Source: Pseudomonas putida
GTDB lineage: Bacteria > Pseudomonadota > Gammaproteobacteria > Pseudomonadales > Pseudomonadaceae
Direction: 5' to 3'
NCBI GenBank assembly: GCA_029953615.1
Contig: CP124529.1
Coordinates: forward strand, 1,516,998 to 1,580,997
Length of the DNA stretch: 64,000 bases
Part shown: piece by piece, positions 62,361-64,000 of the stretch
Position numbering within the stretch: the stretch's first letter is position 1
Layout of the letters: every line of letters begins with the position of its first letter
Translations under genes and position numbers: made by a program
Notes under the pieces: model-generated
Databases searched by the model: none
The model's input: the letters and a program-made list of their open reading frames with translations, nothing else
What the model was told of the DNA's origin: nothing

Positions 62361-63885
62361 TCACGATTGCTGTGCTCCCTGGAGGGTTGGCAGTGGCCGG
62401 CTCAGCAACGTGCCAACCGATACGGCAAACAGCAGTGCCGCTACGCCCGCAACTTGCAATACAGCTTCGAAACCACCCATGAACGCCTGCCGGGCCAAGG
62501 GAGCTACTGCTTGACGCAGGCCTGGGTCGAGCATGGCCAATGCCGCTTGCAGGTCACCTGCGGCAACCCGGGTAGCCATTGCGGCAACCTGGCCCGATTG
62601 AGCGGGAGCCACGGTGGCCATGGCCTCATGCAACAATTGCCCGCTGCGGGCAGCTAGCACACCCCCGAGAACACCGATGGCAAGCACGATCGCGCCGAAC
62701 CGCGTGGTGGTGCTCAGGCCCGAAGCCATGCCGGTACGTTCACGCGGTACGCAAGCCATGATGTTCTTGCGTATCGCCATTGAGCAGCCCGGCGCCAGCG
62801 CCCAGCACCACGCTGGCGAGGGCGAATGCGCTATAGCCGCCGTACCCTGCAGCCCAGGCGCACAGCAGGTTGCCCGCCCCTACCAGCACCAGGCCCAGCG
62901 CAAACACCTGCGCCGGGCTCAAGCGTGCAGCCAGACGCATGCCCAGGCGTGGGGTCAGCAGCATGGCCACGGCAAACGGCAGCATGCCTGCGCCAGCAGC
63001 CAAGGCCGACAATTGCAGGCCGTTCTGCAGGTACAGCGGCAGCAGGGTCATCATCACTTGGGCGCAGGCAGCATAGGCAAACATCCCCAGCAAGGCGCCA
63101 ACGAAACGCCCGCTGCGCATCAGCCGCAGGTCGATCATCGGCCGTTCCTGGCTGCGCTCGACCATGACGAACAGGCCGAACAGGAAGGCGCTGATCACCA
63201 GCCGCCCCAGGGTTTGCGCACTGCCCCAGCCTACCTGGTTGGCATCGATCATCGCCCAGATCAGGTAACCCAGGCTGCCGGCGAAAGTCAGGCTGCCCCA
63301 TGGGTCGAGCCGTGCCGCAGCGCTGTCACGGGACTCTTCGACACTGCGCAACACCATCACTGCCAGCACTGCCACCAACGGCAAGTTGATGTAGAAGATC
63401 CAGCGCCAGCCAAGAGTGCTGGCGATCACCCCGCCCAGTAGCGGCGCAAAAGTGATGGTGGCACCCATGCAGGCGCCCCAGAAAGCCCAGGCGCGCATGC
63501 GTTCCTGGGGTTGATGGAAGCGGTTGCCGATCGCGGCCAAGGCCGAGGTCAGCAAAAGCGCCGCGCCAACGCCCTTGGCTGCCCTGGCCAGGTCGAGGAA
63601 CAGCAGATTGGGCGCCGCGCCGCAGGCTAGCGAGGCGATGCCGAACAGGGCCAGGCCGAGCAGCAGCATGCGCCGGCGGCCAAAACGGTCGGCAAGGCTG
63701 CCAGCGGGCAGCAGGCAGGCGGCGAAGGCCAGCAGGTAGGCGCTGACCACCCATTCAATATCGGCGAACGAGCCGGACAGTTCGCGCGCGATGCTGGGCA
63801 GGCTGACCGCGACGATGTTGGTGTCGAGAATGATCAGGGCGCAGACCAGGGAGGCGGTGAGCAAGGTGAAACGCGCAGAGGGCAT
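62361..63885 (-). pseudogene. MFS drug exporter (DHA2, 14-TM type), frameshifted
   Basis: The 5' frame from ATG 63885 (MPSARFTLLTASLVCALIIL) encodes the MFS signature motifs (LDTNIVAVSLPSIA, GSLADRFGRRRMLLLG) and about 11 membrane segments. It stays in frame to LLNGDTQ at about 62772. The last part, KNIMACVPRERTGMASGLST onward to 62361, is in the neighbouring frame and carries the final membrane segments, including the usual large periplasmic loop of DHA2 proteins. One extra base, or two missing, near 62768-62774 would account for it. Intact length is about 507 residues, normal for the family. Confidence 0.82.
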
Positions 63886-64000
63886 GGTGAGGCTCCGGAT
63901 GCATAGCGGGTTGGTTCTGGCGGTGTTATTGGCCTGCAAGATCGCCGGGCAGGCTTTGCCGCCAAGCCACCAGCCTTGTAGTGTTGGCCCCAACATAACG

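Overview
The window reads as a Pseudomonas putida-group chromosome carrying a roughly 42 kb prophage. The host assignment rests on gene content and order (carA-dapB-dnaJ-dnaK-grpE / recN-fur-bamE-ratA-smpB / lldR-lldPD-D-lactate dehydrogenase / ssrA), on the tmRNA tag ANDETYGAEYKLAA, and on the many REP palindromes of the 'cgcgggc..gcccgctcccac' type typical of this group.

Layout. 1-16835: host core genes. carA (5' end only), dapB, dnaJ, dnaK and grpE run leftward, with a sigma-32 promoter before grpE. recN runs rightward behind a LexA box. fur and bamE diverge; ratA, smpB and the lactate operon follow, where the last gene (D-lactate dehydrogenase) has a single-base frameshift. 16936-17334: ssrA. 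17306-59735: the prophage, integrated in the 3' end of ssrA. 59743-64000: host side of the junction, with an integrase scar, an orphan WYL regulator, two small genes (one broken) and a frameshifted MFS exporter.

The prophage is a mosaic. Its head module is lambda-like (Nu1, gpA, gpW, portal, and a ClpP-protease/major-capsid fusion) and its contractile tail is P2-like (V, W, J, I, H, FI, FII, E/E', T, U, X, D), both transcribed leftward. The tail module ends in a lysis cassette (GH104 endolysin, Rz, nested Rz1); a lambda-S-type holin lies at the head end. The early region holds cI/cro, a Rha-like protein, an iteron-bearing initiator gene (probable origin), a DnaC-like loader, DnaB, an internal tyrosine recombinase and antiterminator Q. 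To the right of cI is a rightward operon with a HTH protein, a phage CsrA, an Arc-type repressor, small proteins, excisionase and integrase; its promoter overlaps two copies of the presumed CI operator.

Cargo. An AT-richer three-gene operon of unknown function lies at the left end (17580-19626). hicAB is inserted against the late transcript (45490-46117). An OLD-family ATPase/TOPRIM nuclease sits beside the right attachment site (57897-59568) and is now split in two frames. These are the best candidates for interbacterial or anti-phage functions.

Caution. At least seven genes (D-lactate dehydrogenase, tape measure, terminase, dnaC, OLD nuclease, a small membrane protein, the MFS exporter) are each broken by what looks like a single-base indel. 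That many in one window suggests residual sequencing or assembly indels, so each break, and the proposed recoding site in gpE/E', should be read with this in mind. All functional calls are from reading the translated sequence; no searches were run.
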